From Bradyrhizobium diazoefficiens (lineage in GTDB: Bacteria > Pseudomonadota > Alphaproteobacteria > Rhizobiales > Xanthobacteraceae), in assembly GCF_016616885.1 (NCBI RefSeq), contig NZ_CP067102.1, forward strand, positions 1,330,501 to 1,394,500: a stretch of 64,000 nt of DNA, in the 5' to 3' direction. The notes under the pieces were generated by a model. It saw only the letters and a list, made by a program, of their open reading frames with translations. It searched no databases and was not told where the DNA came from. This document shows, piece after piece, positions 18,616 to 26,586 of this stretch (position 1 is its first letter; each line of letters opens with the position of its first letter). A program made the translations under genes and the position numbers.

Positions 18616-21488
18616 CTCGCCGCTTCCAGCCGCACTTCCGTCAGCAGCCGCATCGCCGCGTCCGCGTCCATCGGCTCGCCGAAGGCAAAGCCCTGCGCGT
18701 ATTCGCAGCCCAGCTGATACAGCTCGACCGCGTCGGAATCGGTCTCGGCGCCTTCCGCCACCACGTCCATGCCGAGATCATGCGCCAGCGCGATGATCGA
18801 TTTCAGGATCACCGGCCGCGTGCCGCGATTGGTGGTGCGGACGAAGGACTGGTCGATCTTGATGGTGTCGAACGGGAAGCGCTGCAGATAGGCGAGCGAC
18901 GAATGGCCGGTGCCGAAATCGTCGAGCGACAGCCCGGTGCCGAGCTCGCGAATGCGCGTCAGCATCTGGGCTGCGTGCTCCGGGTTCTCCATCACCAGCG
19001 ATTCCGTCAATTCCAGCTTCAGCGTGCCGCGCGCCACCGAGGAGCGCGACAGCACGGTGCGGATGTCGTGGATGAGATCATGGCGCAGCAGCTGGCGCGA
19101 GGAGACGTTGACGCTCGCGAAGATCGGCTCGCGCGAGCGCATCGCGCGCTGCCAGATCGAAAGCTGCTTTGCGGTCTGGTCGAGCACGAACATGCCGAGG
19201 TCGACGATCAGGCCGGTCTCTTCCGCGATGGTGATGAATTCCGACGGCGCCATGCGCCCGAGCTTCGGATGATCCCAGCGCACCAGCGCCTCGAAGCCGG
19301 CGACCGAACGATCCTCCAGCCGCACGATCGGCTGGTAGAGGATGGTGAGCTCCTGCCGCTCGATGGCGCGGCGCAGCTCGCTCTCCAGCGTCAGGCGATC
19401 GGTCTTCCGCGCGCGCATCGCCGGCTTGTAGACGTCGATACGGTCGCCGCCGATGCGCTTGGAGTGATACATCGCCAGCTCGGCGTCCTTGATGATCTCG
19501 TCCGTCAGTTGAACTTGCGGATCAGACAGCGCGAGCCCGATCGAGGCGGTCAGGAAAATCTCGCGGTCGTTGAAGGCGATCGGCGCGCGGATGGTCTTGC
19601 GGATGGTTTCCGCGAAGGCGGTGATGCGGGCCGGGTCCTGCTCCGAGAGCAGGATCAGGCCGAACTGGTCGCCGGCGAGTCGCGCCAGCGTGTCCTGCGG
19701 CTTCAGGATGCGGGTAAGGCGGCGGGCCAGCGTCAGCAGGATGGAATCGCCGACCGCGATGCCGACGGAATCGTTGACCTGCTTGAAGCGGTCGAGGTCG
19801 ATCACCATCAGCGTCGGGCGCAGGGTCGGCATCGACTTGGCGAAATGCGCGACCGCGCCCAGCCGGTCCATGAACAGCTTGCGGTTGGGCAGGCCGGTGA
19901 GATTGTCGTGCACGGAATCGTGCAGCAGGCGTTCCTCGGCGTTGCGGAGCTCAGTGACATCGGTCAGCGTGCCGACCACGCGCGACACCTCGCCGTCGGA
20001 GCCGACCACCGGGCGCGCCTTCAGCGCGAACCACATGAAGTGGCCGTCGGGGGTGCGCAGCCGGAAATCCTGCACCAGCCGGCCGCGGCGCTGGTCGAGC
20101 ACGCTGTCGAGCGCGGCGCGGAAACGGTCCTGGTCGAGCGGATGCAGCACTTCGAGCCAGGAGGCGGCCGGGCCTTCCAGGGTGCCGCGCTTGAGGCCGA
20201 GCAGGGCCTCGGTCTCGGGGCTGGTGAAGACCTTGTCGGCGGAGACATCCCAGTCCCAGATCAGATCACCGGAACCGGCCAGCGCCAGGGCCCGCCGCTC
20301 GATATCTGAGACGACGCCGGTGGTGGCGCCGCCGCCGGCAAAGGCGTGCTGCATCACCGTGAAGCCGATCAGCATCACGATCAGTACGAGGCCGCCGAGC
20401 AGCGCCGGGCCGACGATGTCGTTGGTGACGGACCCCGCGACCGTCATGCCGGCCGCGACCACCCAGACCACCAGGAGGAACCAGGTCGGGATCAGCAGCA
20501 CCGCGCGGTCGAAGCCGTGGGTCGAGAGATAGACGATCAGCGCAAAGCCGGCGAAGGCAATCAGCACCAGCGAGATGCGCGCGATGCCGGAGGCGACGGC
20601 CGGGTCGAACAGCGCGAGCGCGACCAGCGAGCCAAGGAACGCAAGCCAGCCCACCGTGATGTGCGAGTAGCGCACATGCCATCGACTGAGATTGAGATAG
20701 GCGAACAGGAACACCAGCAGCGTCGCCGCCAGGATCGCTTCACCCGCCGCGCGCCAGATGCGCTCGGCGTTGTTCGACATGTCGAGCACCTTGCCCCAGA
20801 AGCCGAAATCGACGCCGATATAGACCAGCACCGCCCAGGCCAGCGCCGCCGCCGCCGGGAACATGATGCTGCCTTTGACGACGAACAGGATGGTCAGCAC
20901 CAGCGCCAGCAGGCCGGAGATGCCGATCACGATACCCTGGTACAGCGTGAACGAGTTGACCTTGTCCTTGTAGGCTTCCGGCTCCCACAGATAGAGCTGC
21001 GGCAGCTTGTCGGTGCGCAGCTCCGCGACGAAGGTGACGACGGCGCCGGGATCGAGCGTGATACGGAACACGTCGGCGGTCGGGCTTTCCTGCCGTTCCG
21101 GCCGGTCGCCGGTCGAGGGCGTGATGGTCGCGATGCGCGATAGCCCGAGGTCGGGCCACAGCAGGCCCGACGAGACGATGCGGTAATGCGGGGCGACGAT
21201 CAGGCGGTCGAGCTGGTCGTCGGTGTTGTTGGCGAGCGCGAACACCACCCAGTTCTGGCCGCCTTCGCGGGCGCGTACCTCGATGCGGCGGACGATGCCG
21301 TCGGTGCCGGGCGCGGTGGAGACCTGGATGCGGTCGGCGTCGCTGCGCTGGTGCTCGAGCACGCCGGTGAGGTCGATCGCGGGCGCATCGCCACGGACGC
21401 TGACAGCGTCAAGCGCGCGTGCAGGGGACGCGGCGACAAGAATCATGAGGCCCAGCGCGATGGGCGCGAGGCACCTGATCAGACGCAA
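18612..21488 (-). CDS. Membrane PAS-GGDEF-EAL protein, probable c-di-GMP phosphodiesterase
   Basis: 958 aa. A signal peptide (residues 1-25) and a periplasmic region of about 150 residues precede a run of about seven or eight membrane helices (about 185-385), as in 7TM receptors with extracellular sensing modules. A PAS domain (GDLIWDWDVSADKVFTS) follows, then a GGDEF domain whose signature is degenerate (AGDQF at 605-609), then an EAL domain with E733-A-L, NVSSRQ, KLELTES, DDFGTGHSS and VAEGAET all present. The expected net activity is c-di-GMP hydrolysis, with the GGDEF domain perhaps sensing GTP. Ligand unknown. The small gene at 18334 is convergent with overlapping stops. Confidence 0.9.
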   Translation of the reverse strand: MRLIRCLAPIALGLMILVAASPARALDAVSVRGDAPAIDLTGVLEHQRSDADRIQVSTAPGTDGIVRRIEVRAREGGQNWVVFALANNTDDQLDRLIVAPHYRIVSSGLLWPDLGLSRIATITPSTGDRPERQESPTADVFRITLDPGAVVTFVAELRTDKLPQLYLWEPEAYKDKVNSFTLYQGIVIGISGLLALVLTILFVVKGSIMFPAAAALAWAVLVYIGVDFGFWGKVLDMSNNAERIWRAAGEAILAATLLVFLFAYLNLSRWHVRYSHITVGWLAFLGSLVALALFDPAVASGIARISLVLIAFAGFALIVYLSTHGFDRAVLLIPTWFLLVVWVVAAGMTVAGSVTNDIVGPALLGGLVLIVMLIGFTVMQHAFAGGGATTGVVSDIERRALALAGSGDLIWDWDVSADKVFTSPETEALLGLKRGTLEGPAASWLEVLHPLDQDRFRAALDSVLDQRRGRLVQDFRLRTPDGHFMWFALKARPVVGSDGEVSRVVGTLTDVTELRNAEERLLHDSVHDNLTGLPNRKLFMDRLGAVAHFAKSMPTLRPTLMVIDLDRFKQVNDSVGIAVGDSILLTLARRLTRILKPQDTLARLAGDQFGLILLSEQDPARITAFAETIRKTIRAPIAFNDREIFLTASIGLALSDPQVQLTDEIIKDAELAMYHSKRIGGDRIDVYKPAMRARKTDRLTLESELRRAIERQELTILYQPIVRLEDRSVAGFEALVRWDHPKLGRMAPSEFITIAEETGLIVDLGMFVLDQTAKQLSIWQRAMRSREPIFASVNVSSRQLLRHDLIHDIRTVLSRSSVARGTLKLELTESLVMENPEHAAQMLTRIRELGTGLSLDDFGTGHSSLAYLQRFPFDTIKIDQSFVRTTNRGTRPVILKSIIALAHDLGMDVVAEGAETDSDAVELYQLGCEYAQGFAFGEPMDADAAMRLLTEVRLEAAS

Positions 21489-21624
21489 GGTCAGTTCTCC
21501 GCGTTCGACGCAAACTCTGTAAAGACGATTTCAGACCGAACAGAAGTGGTTCGGCAGGTGGCGATAGATGCCACGAAACCCAAGAAAATCAAAGGGTTTC
21601 CGCCTCGTTTGGTGGGCCAGCGGC

Positions 21625-22623
21625 CTAGACCTCCAACACAATTTTGCCAATATGTGCGGAGGTCTCCATGCGCCGGTGTGCGTCGGATGCCTTTTCCAGC
21701 GGGAAAGCGCTGTCCATCAGCGGTTTGACGCGGCCTTCGCGCAAAAGCGGCATCACCTTGGCTTCGATCGCGGCGACCATCGCCGCCTTGTCCGCATTAC
21801 TACGGGGACGCAAGGTCGAGCCGGTATGGGTCAACCGCTTCACCATCACCTTGGCGATGTTGACGCTGACCTTGGGGCCGTTGAGGGTCGCGATCTGCAC
21901 GATACGGCCGTCGACCGCCGCGGCATCATAGTTGCGGTCGACATACTCGCCCGCGACCATGTCGAGGATCAGGTTGACGCCGACCTTGTTGGTCTCTTCC
22001 TTGACCACGGCGACGAAGTCTTCGTTCCGGTAGTTGATGGCGCGATCGGCGCCGAGCTTCAGGCAGGCATCGATCTTGTCCTGCGAGCCGACGGTGACGA
22101 ACACTTTTGCGCCGAACGCCTTGGCGAGCTGGATCGCCATGGTGCCGATGCCGGAGGAGCCGCCATGGATCAGCAGCGTCTCGCCGGCCTTCAACCCGCC
22201 GCGCTCGAACACATTGTGCCAGACCGTCATCAGGGTTTCCGGCAGCGCGCCGGCTTCCTTGATCGACAGCGCCGGCGGTACGCTCATGGCCTGGGCGTCC
22301 TGCGCGATGCAGTACTGCGCATAGCCGCCGCCGGCGACGAGCGACATCACCTTATCGCCGATCTTGTGCCGCTTGGCATTGCTGCCGACGGCCACCACTT
22401 CACCGGCGATCTCGAGTCCGGGCAGGTCGCTGGCGCCGGGCGGCGGCGGATAGGCGCCGGAGCGCTGCGCCACGTCGGGCCGGTTGACGCCGGCGGCCTG
22501 CACCCTGACCAGGATCTCGTCGGGCCCGGGCTGCGGCAGGGCCCGTTGTTCCGGCACCAGCACCTCCGGTCCGCCGGGCTTGGAGATGGCGACCACGGTC
22601 ATTTGCGCGGGCAGCTTTTCCAT
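21625..22623 (-). CDS. NAD(P)H quinone oxidoreductase (PIG3-type zinc-independent MDR)
   Basis: Medium-chain reductase of 332 aa. It lacks zinc ligands and shows the quinone oxidoreductase pattern: LPGLEIAGEVVAVG, GALPETLMTVWHNVF, GGSSGIGTMAIQLAKAFGAKVF as the nucleotide fold near residue 145-165, and a C-terminal KASDAHRRMETSAHIGKIVLEV. These fit the PIG3 subgroup. Probably reduces quinones or reactive carbonyls in the cytoplasm using NADPH. It is divergent from the DUF1192 gene, with 120 bp between them. Confidence 0.9.
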   Translation of the reverse strand: MEKLPAQMTVVAISKPGGPEVLVPEQRALPQPGPDEILVRVQAAGVNRPDVAQRSGAYPPPPGASDLPGLEIAGEVVAVGSNAKRHKIGDKVMSLVAGGGYAQYCIAQDAQAMSVPPALSIKEAGALPETLMTVWHNVFERGGLKAGETLLIHGGSSGIGTMAIQLAKAFGAKVFVTVGSQDKIDACLKLGADRAINYRNEDFVAVVKEETNKVGVNLILDMVAGEYVDRNYDAAAVDGRIVQIATLNGPKVSVNIAKVMVKRLTHTGSTLRPRSNADKAAMVAAIEAKVMPLLREGRVKPLMDSAFPLEKASDAHRRMETSAHIGKIVLEV

Positions 22624-22743
22624 GATTTGTCCTTGGAGAAGAGGGCAGGATTGAATAGGCCAGTTGATTAACCAGAGCGCCTGGCGCTGGCAACCGCTTC
22701 AACTTCGTTTGACCGCCTGGCGGACCTGATCGGAGGAACGACG

Positions 22744-22935
22744 ATGCCGATGGAAGACGACGACCGCCCGCGCAAGAAGATCACCCACGAGATCGGACAG
22801 GATCTCTCACTGTTGTCGGTCGAGGAATTGACCGAGCGTGTCGCCCTGCTCAAGACCGAGATCGTGCGATTGGAGGAAGCCGCCACCAAAAAGCGCGCCT
22901 CGCGCGATGCGGCGAACAGTGTCTTCAAGACGTAG
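22744..22935 (+). CDS. DUF1192 small protein
   Basis: 63 aa, highly charged, with the family pattern LSLLSVEELTERVALLKTEIVRLEE, predicted as one amphipathic coiled-coil helix. The family is restricted to alphaproteobacteria and has no assigned function. The ribosome-binding site GGAGGAACG precedes the ATG. In relatives it is commonly followed closely by a DUF1465 gene; here that neighbour lies at 25408, separated by a repeat, a terminator and a group II intron. Confidence 0.88.
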   Translation: MPMEDDDRPRKKITHEIGQDLSLLSVEELTERVALLKTEIVRLEEAATKKRASRDAANSVFKT

Positions 22936-22966
22936 GAACTCCAGAGAGGAGCGAGCCGCTTCCACG

Positions 22967-23096
22967 GCGTCATGGCGGGCTTGTCCCGGCCATCCACGTT
23001 TTTCTTTCCGGCTGCGACGAAGAACGTGGATGCCCGGGCCTTCGCCTCGCCGAAGCGGCTTCGGCCGCGCAGGCGGGACGAGTCCGGGCATGACGG
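22967..23096. repeat. Intergenic palindromic repeat with AACGTGGATG core
   Basis: GCGTCATGGCGGGCTTGTCCCGGCCATCCACGTT on the left pairs imperfectly with AACGTGGATG and CGGGACGAGTCCGGGCATGACGG on the right (the arm is given in two pieces). The shape, with GTCATGGC and GCATGACG ends, is a common Bradyrhizobium intergenic element. It has no convincing open frame. Confidence 0.75.
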
Positions 23097-23130
23097 AGAG
23101 CCTTGTCCGTCCCCCTCGGCCACTGACCGA

Positions 23131-23268
23131 CATGGCTAACGAACCCTCAAAAAATTCGTTCGTTTACTCCACATTAAGCTTTCGAGTTTATGACTGGAAC
23201 TGTCCTCGTTTGGACACCGAGTGGCTCCTGTCCACTCTGTTTGACGCCTCCCTGTTATCAACTTTCAA
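23131..23268 (+). other. Possible small transcript or leader ending at the intrinsic terminator
   Basis: About 140 bp of lower-GC, non-repeat sequence between the repeat element and a strong terminator. It contains an ATTAAGCTTTCG stretch and two CTGTCC-type segments, but no family I recognise. A frame beginning ATG at 23131 stays open to the terminator, yet shows no known motif and has no ribosome-binding site that stands out. Because an intrinsic terminator follows in the same orientation, a short RNA or a leader is possible. Confidence 0.25.
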
Positions 23269-23297
23269 AGCCGCCGGTCTTCCGGCGGCTCTTTTTT
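23269..23297 (+). terminator. Rho-independent terminator, target site of the group II intron
   Basis: AGCCGCCGG (23269-23277), loop TCTT, CCGGCGGCT (23282-23290), followed by CTTTTTT. This is a textbook intrinsic terminator. The group II intron begins 2-3 bases after the T tract, the location that group IIC introns characteristically choose. Confidence 0.9.
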
Positions 23298-23763
23298 GGG
23301 TGCGCCAGGCATGGCGCGGAGCGCCGTGAGTGGCGCGATTTGACCGGAGTGGTGTCCGGTCGATGACTTGGAGGTGTGAGTCCTCTACGGACCTTGGTGA
23401 TAGGAACCGTTAGCCGAACAGCAAGGGCGTCGTCGCGAGGCGGGGTCTGAAGGAAGCTGTAAGCAAAGTGCCGGCCTGACGAACAGCAAGCGCATAAGAG
23501 GCGTCCGCATCCGGGCGAGGGAGCCCAAATACCCGAAGCCCGATATCACTCGGAGGGTGCGGCCGTAGATGCGACAGGTAGATGGCACGAAGGTCACGCG
23601 ACTGACCCTGGGAGGTCTGCCGTCCTGCCCCCGGCAACGGGTGTGCTACCGGCGCCGCAAGGCGTCGGGATGGGGCGGCAGAAGTCAGCAGAGGCCGTAG
23701 TAACCGGCAGCACCAAGCCGGCGAAGGGCCGAACGTCGAGTACCGGAGGAGGCCGGCCTGTCG

Positions 23764-25164
23764 ATGGTGCCAACAGATGCAGACGATGACGCTGAGATGC
23801 GTCGTGCTCACCCCGAGGGTAGCGGCCGGAAGCCGCCAGAGCAGGGGCTGGGTGCATCAATCGCCACGGCGAGACCGCAACCTTCCCCTCCGGAGGTGGA
23901 AGCGCGGCTGATGGAGGAGATCGTCAGCCGAGCGAACATGATGACGGCCTACCGTCGGGTAATGGCGAACAAGGGCGCTGCAGGCATCGATCGGATGACC
24001 GTGGAGCAATTGCAGCCGTATCTGAAGGAGCATTGGCCGCGCATCAAAGAGGAACTGCTGGAAGGCCGCTACCGGCCGCAGCCGGTGCGCGGGGTGGAAA
24101 TCCCCAAGCCTGGCGGAGGGGTGCGCCAACTTGGCATCCCGACGGTAGTAGACCGGCTGATCCAGCAGGCGATGCATCAGGTGCTGATGCCGCTGTTCGA
24201 TCCAGGCTTCTCCAAGGCCTCGTACGGCTTCCGTCCGGGACGCAGCGCGCACGACGCGGTGCTTGCCGCGCGAGCGCATGTGGCTGAGGGTCGACGCTTT
24301 GTCGTCGACCTCGATTTGGAAAAGTTCTTCGACCGGGTGAACCACGACGTGCTGATGGCACGGGTGGCGCGCCGGGTTGCGGACAAGCGGGTGCTGCGGT
24401 TGATCCGCCGCTACCTGCGGGCTGGACTGATGACGGGCGGGATTACGACGGCACGGAGCGAAGGCACGCCGCAAGGCGGCCCTCTGTCACCTTTGCTGTC
24501 GAACATCCTGCTCGACGATCTGGACAAGGAACTCGAGCGACGAGGCCATGCCTTCTGCCGCTACGCCGACGACTGCAACATCTATGTTCGGACGCGACGG
24601 GCCGGCGAGCGGGTGATGGCGTCGATCACGCGATTCCTGACCGAGCGGTTGAGGCTCAAGGTCAACGCAGCGAAGAGCGCGGTTGACCGTCCCTGGGTGC
24701 GGACCTTCCTCGGCTACACCATGACCGCTCACAAGCAGCCGCGCCTCCGGGTAGCGGTCAAAAGCGTGAAGCGGTTGCGGAGCAAGCTGAGGACGACGCT
24801 GCGCCAAGGGCGTGGACGAACACTGGCATCGACCGTCAAGACCCTGACCCCCATCCTGCGCGGCTGGCTGCAATACTTCCGGCTGGCGGAGGCCAAAGGG
24901 GTGTTCGAGGAGCTCGACGGCTGGATGCGGCGCAAATTGCGCTGTGTTCTCTGGCGACAGTGGAAACGGCCACGGACACGCCTCAAGCGTTTGATGCAAC
25001 GCGGGCTCGATCCGGAGCGGGCATGGCGGTCGGCCTACAACGGCCGCGGCCCTTGGTGGAATGCCGGGGCCAGCCACATGAACGACGCCTATCGCGCCGC
25101 CTTCTTCACGCAACTCGGCCTGCCGTCCTTCGTCGGACTGCACCGCCACCTCAATCGTGCTTGA
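23764..25164 (+). CDS. ltrA: Group II intron reverse transcriptase/maturase
   Basis: 466 aa. The reverse transcriptase domains run in order: NKGAAGIDRMTVEQL (RT1), GRYRPQPVRGVEIPKPGG and LGIPTVVDRLIQQA (RT2), YGFRPGRSAHDAV, VVDLDLEKFFDRVNHD (RT3), GTPQGGPLSPLLSNI (RT4), the catalytic YADD at residues 267-270 (RT5), and FLGYT (RT7). The maturase X/GIIM domain follows (ILRGWLQYFRLAEAKG). The C-terminus GPWWNAGASHMNDAYR is characteristic of class C proteins, and there is no HNH endonuclease, as expected for introns that insert at terminators. An internal Met at 23911 is an alternative start. It splices its host intron and copies it into new sites. Confidence 0.95.
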   Translation: MVPTDADDDAEMRRAHPEGSGRKPPEQGLGASIATARPQPSPPEVEARLMEEIVSRANMMTAYRRVMANKGAAGIDRMTVEQLQPYLKEHWPRIKEELLEGRYRPQPVRGVEIPKPGGGVRQLGIPTVVDRLIQQAMHQVLMPLFDPGFSKASYGFRPGRSAHDAVLAARAHVAEGRRFVVDLDLEKFFDRVNHDVLMARVARRVADKRVLRLIRRYLRAGLMTGGITTARSEGTPQGGPLSPLLSNILLDDLDKELERRGHAFCRYADDCNIYVRTRRAGERVMASITRFLTERLRLKVNAAKSAVDRPWVRTFLGYTMTAHKQPRLRVAVKSVKRLRSKLRTTLRQGRGRTLASTVKTLTPILRGWLQYFRLAEAKGVFEELDGWMRRKLRCVLWRQWKRPRTRLKRLMQRGLDPERAWRSAYNGRGPWWNAGASHMNDAYRAAFFTQLGLPSFVGLHRHLNRA

Positions 25165-25237
25165 CGAACCGCCGTATACGGGACCGTACGTACGGTGGTG
25201 TGGGAGGGGGAAGCCGCAAGGCTTCCTCCTACCCGAT
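25165..25237 (+). ncRNA. Group II intron catalytic domains V and VI
   Basis: ACCGCCGTA (25168-25176) pairs with TACGGTGGT (25191-25199) and encloses a short hairpin, the form of domain V. It carries a CGC rather than AGC catalytic triad, which I recall as usual for class C. Domain VI follows with arms GGAAGCC and GGCTTCC around a GCAA tetraloop at 25209-25226. The element's end follows within 11 bases. Confidence 0.75.
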
Positions 25238-25407
25238 TCTCATTCCTGCTTTTTTGCGTCTCGTCCCGGTTGAATTCCGAGGAAAGACCCGTGGAAACCA
25301 TATCCGCGCTTGTCGCTGGACTCCGCGGTTCGCCCGCGCAATGATTTGTTCATCATAAGCCGGCGCCAAAGCCGGACGGGTAAACAGTTGCGTAAGGGGC
25401 GTTAACC

Positions 25408-25917
25408 ATGGAACGTTTGCAGGCCGACGGCGCTCTCGTTCAACTCAGCGAGCGGTTCACCAATTCTGCGGCGTTCGGCGTCCTGTTCCGTGAGGGCATG
25501 GATCTGGTCGAAGAGACCGCCGCCTATCTCGACGGCGCCGGCCGCAACGAAGCCAAGGCGCTCGATCGCGCCGTCAGCCTCACTTACGCGACCGAGAGCA
25601 TGCGCCTCACCACCCGCCTGATGCAGCTCGCTTCGTGGCTGCTGCTGCACCGCGCGGTGAAGGAAGGCGAGATGACGCTGGTCCAGGCCAACCGCGAGAA
25701 GACCAAGGTCAAGCTCACCGCCGCCGATCCGGGCCCCGCCGATACCATCGAGAAGCTGCCGTCGCAGCTCCAGGACCTGATCCATCGCTCGATGAGCCTT
25801 CAGACCCGCGTGCGCCGTCTCGACACCACCATCCACACCCCGCCGGCCGAGCTCCCCGCGATCGGCAACCCGCTGGTGCCGCACCTCAACGCGCTGAAGG
25901 CTGCGTTCGAGCGGTAA
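25408..25917 (+). CDS. DUF1465 family protein (regulator of CtrA degradation-like)
   Basis: 169 aa, mostly alpha-helical, no membrane segment. The pattern VQLSERFTNSAAFGVLFREGMDLVEETAAYLDG and YATESMRLTTRLMQLASWLLLHRAV is that of DUF1465, a family confined to alphaproteobacteria; some members (RcdA) act as adaptors in regulated proteolysis of the cell-cycle regulator CtrA. I infer kinship with RcdA only from overall resemblance. The start ATG at 25408 follows a GTAAGGGGCG ribosome-binding site. In relatives the DUF1192 gene is usually close upstream. Confidence 0.85.
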   Translation: MERLQADGALVQLSERFTNSAAFGVLFREGMDLVEETAAYLDGAGRNEAKALDRAVSLTYATESMRLTTRLMQLASWLLLHRAVKEGEMTLVQANREKTKVKLTAADPGPADTIEKLPSQLQDLIHRSMSLQTRVRRLDTTIHTPPAELPAIGNPLVPHLNALKAAFER

Positions 25918-25944
25918 GGGTCTATCGCCGCCGTTGACGTCGAA

Positions 25945-26075
25945 CCGTCACCCTGAGGTGGCCGCTTCTTTAGCGGCCCTCGAAGGGCGACGGCCCCGCT
26001 GCATCCGGGCCGTTCATCCTTCGAGGCTCCCGATGGGGCGCTCTGCGCCCCATCACTCGCACCTCAGGATGACGG
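25945..26075. repeat. Intergenic palindromic repeat with CCTGAGGTG/CACCTCAGG ends
   Basis: CCGTCACCCTGAGGTG (25945) is complementary to CACCTCAGGATGACGG at the right end, and the inside has paired segments around GGCCCTCGAAGG and CCTTCGAGGC. This long cruciform is a frequent rhizobial intergenic element. It lies just before the shared terminator of DUF1465 and rpmE. Confidence 0.85.
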
Positions 26076-26087
26076 GTCCAAAACAAA

Positions 26088-26116
26088 AACGCCCCCGGCT
26101 CTCCGGGGGCGTTTTT
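26088..26116. terminator. Bidirectional rho-independent terminator
   Basis: AACGCCCCCGG, loop CTCT, CCGGGGGCGTT with a T tract on the plus strand and, because AAACAAAA precedes the left arm, a T-rich tail on the minus strand too. It sits between the convergent DUF1465 and rpmE genes and should stop transcription from both. Confidence 0.93.
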
Positions 26117-26138
26117 CGTCTCCAGCCTTGCGGCCGGA

Positions 26139-26366
26139 TCAATCCTTTTTGAGGAAGCCCGAAAACTTCTTCTGGAAGCGGGAGACGCGGCCGCCGCGAT
26201 CCATCAGCTGGGCGTTGCCGCCGGTCCAGGCCGGGTGCGACTTCGGATCGATGTCGAGGTTCAGCGTGTCGCCTTCCTTGCCCCAGGTGGAGCGGGTCAG
26301 GTACTCGGTTCCGTCGGTCATGACGACCTTAATCGTATGATAATCCGGATGAATTTCGGCTTTCAT
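26139..26366 (-). CDS. rpmE: 50S ribosomal protein L31
   Basis: 75 aa. [22 protein letters not shown] and [13 protein letters not shown] are canonical L31. The CxxC zinc ligands of classical L31 are absent, so it is the zinc-free alphaproteobacterial form. It is divergent from the ABC exporter gene, with about 220 bp between the starts that should contain both promoters, and its transcript ends at the bidirectional terminator. Confidence 0.96.
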   Translation of the reverse strand: MKAEIHPDYHTIKVVMTDGTEYLTRSTWGKEGDTLNLDIDPKSHPAWTGGNAQLMDRGGRVSRFQKKFSGFLKKD

Positions 26367-26586
26367 GGCAATTCCTAGGGCGCCCGGCGCCTTGCTTGAG
26401 TGACTATCGAATGACGGATTTGGCCGGGTCTATACCCCACAGCCCCCTTAATGACAAGCTGGGCCCCTAAAACAAGCCATTGTGGGCAAAGGAGAACCGG
26501 GCCGTCCCCTAAGGGACATCCCGGATTTGCCTCGCCCCCTGCCGCGGCCTATGTGGAGTCAACGTCTCTCTTTTGGTCGGATTCCA

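Larger units (their letters stand above)
23300..25237 (+). mobile_element. Group IIC intron, complete, with intron-encoded reverse transcriptase
   Basis: Self-splicing retroelement of about 1.94 kb. The 5' end GTGCGCC fits the group II GUGYG start and directly follows an intrinsic terminator. The 460 nt before the protein contain typical domain I text (GGTCTGAAGGAAGCTG and GACGAACAGCAAG). After the reading frame come domain V (stem arms 25168-25176 and 25191-25199) and domain VI (GGAAGCC-GCAA-GGCTTCC), and the element ends CTACCCGAT. The maturase lacks an endonuclease domain, which fits class C. The exact 3' boundary may be off by one or two bases. It separates DUF1192 from DUF1465. All parts look intact, so it may be mobile. 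Confidence 0.9.

Noticed and set aside
22838..23329. Open frame crossing the repeat element into the intron terminator
   Set aside because: It runs through the DUF1192 gene, a palindromic repeat and the terminator in another frame. No domain is visible, so it is a shadow.
23764..25164. Reverse transcriptase as part of a retron, diversity-generating element or defence RT
   Set aside because: The protein has the maturase X domain and class C C-terminus, and it is flanked by recognisable group II domain I, V and VI sequence. No msr/msd RNA, template/variable repeats or effector gene is present.
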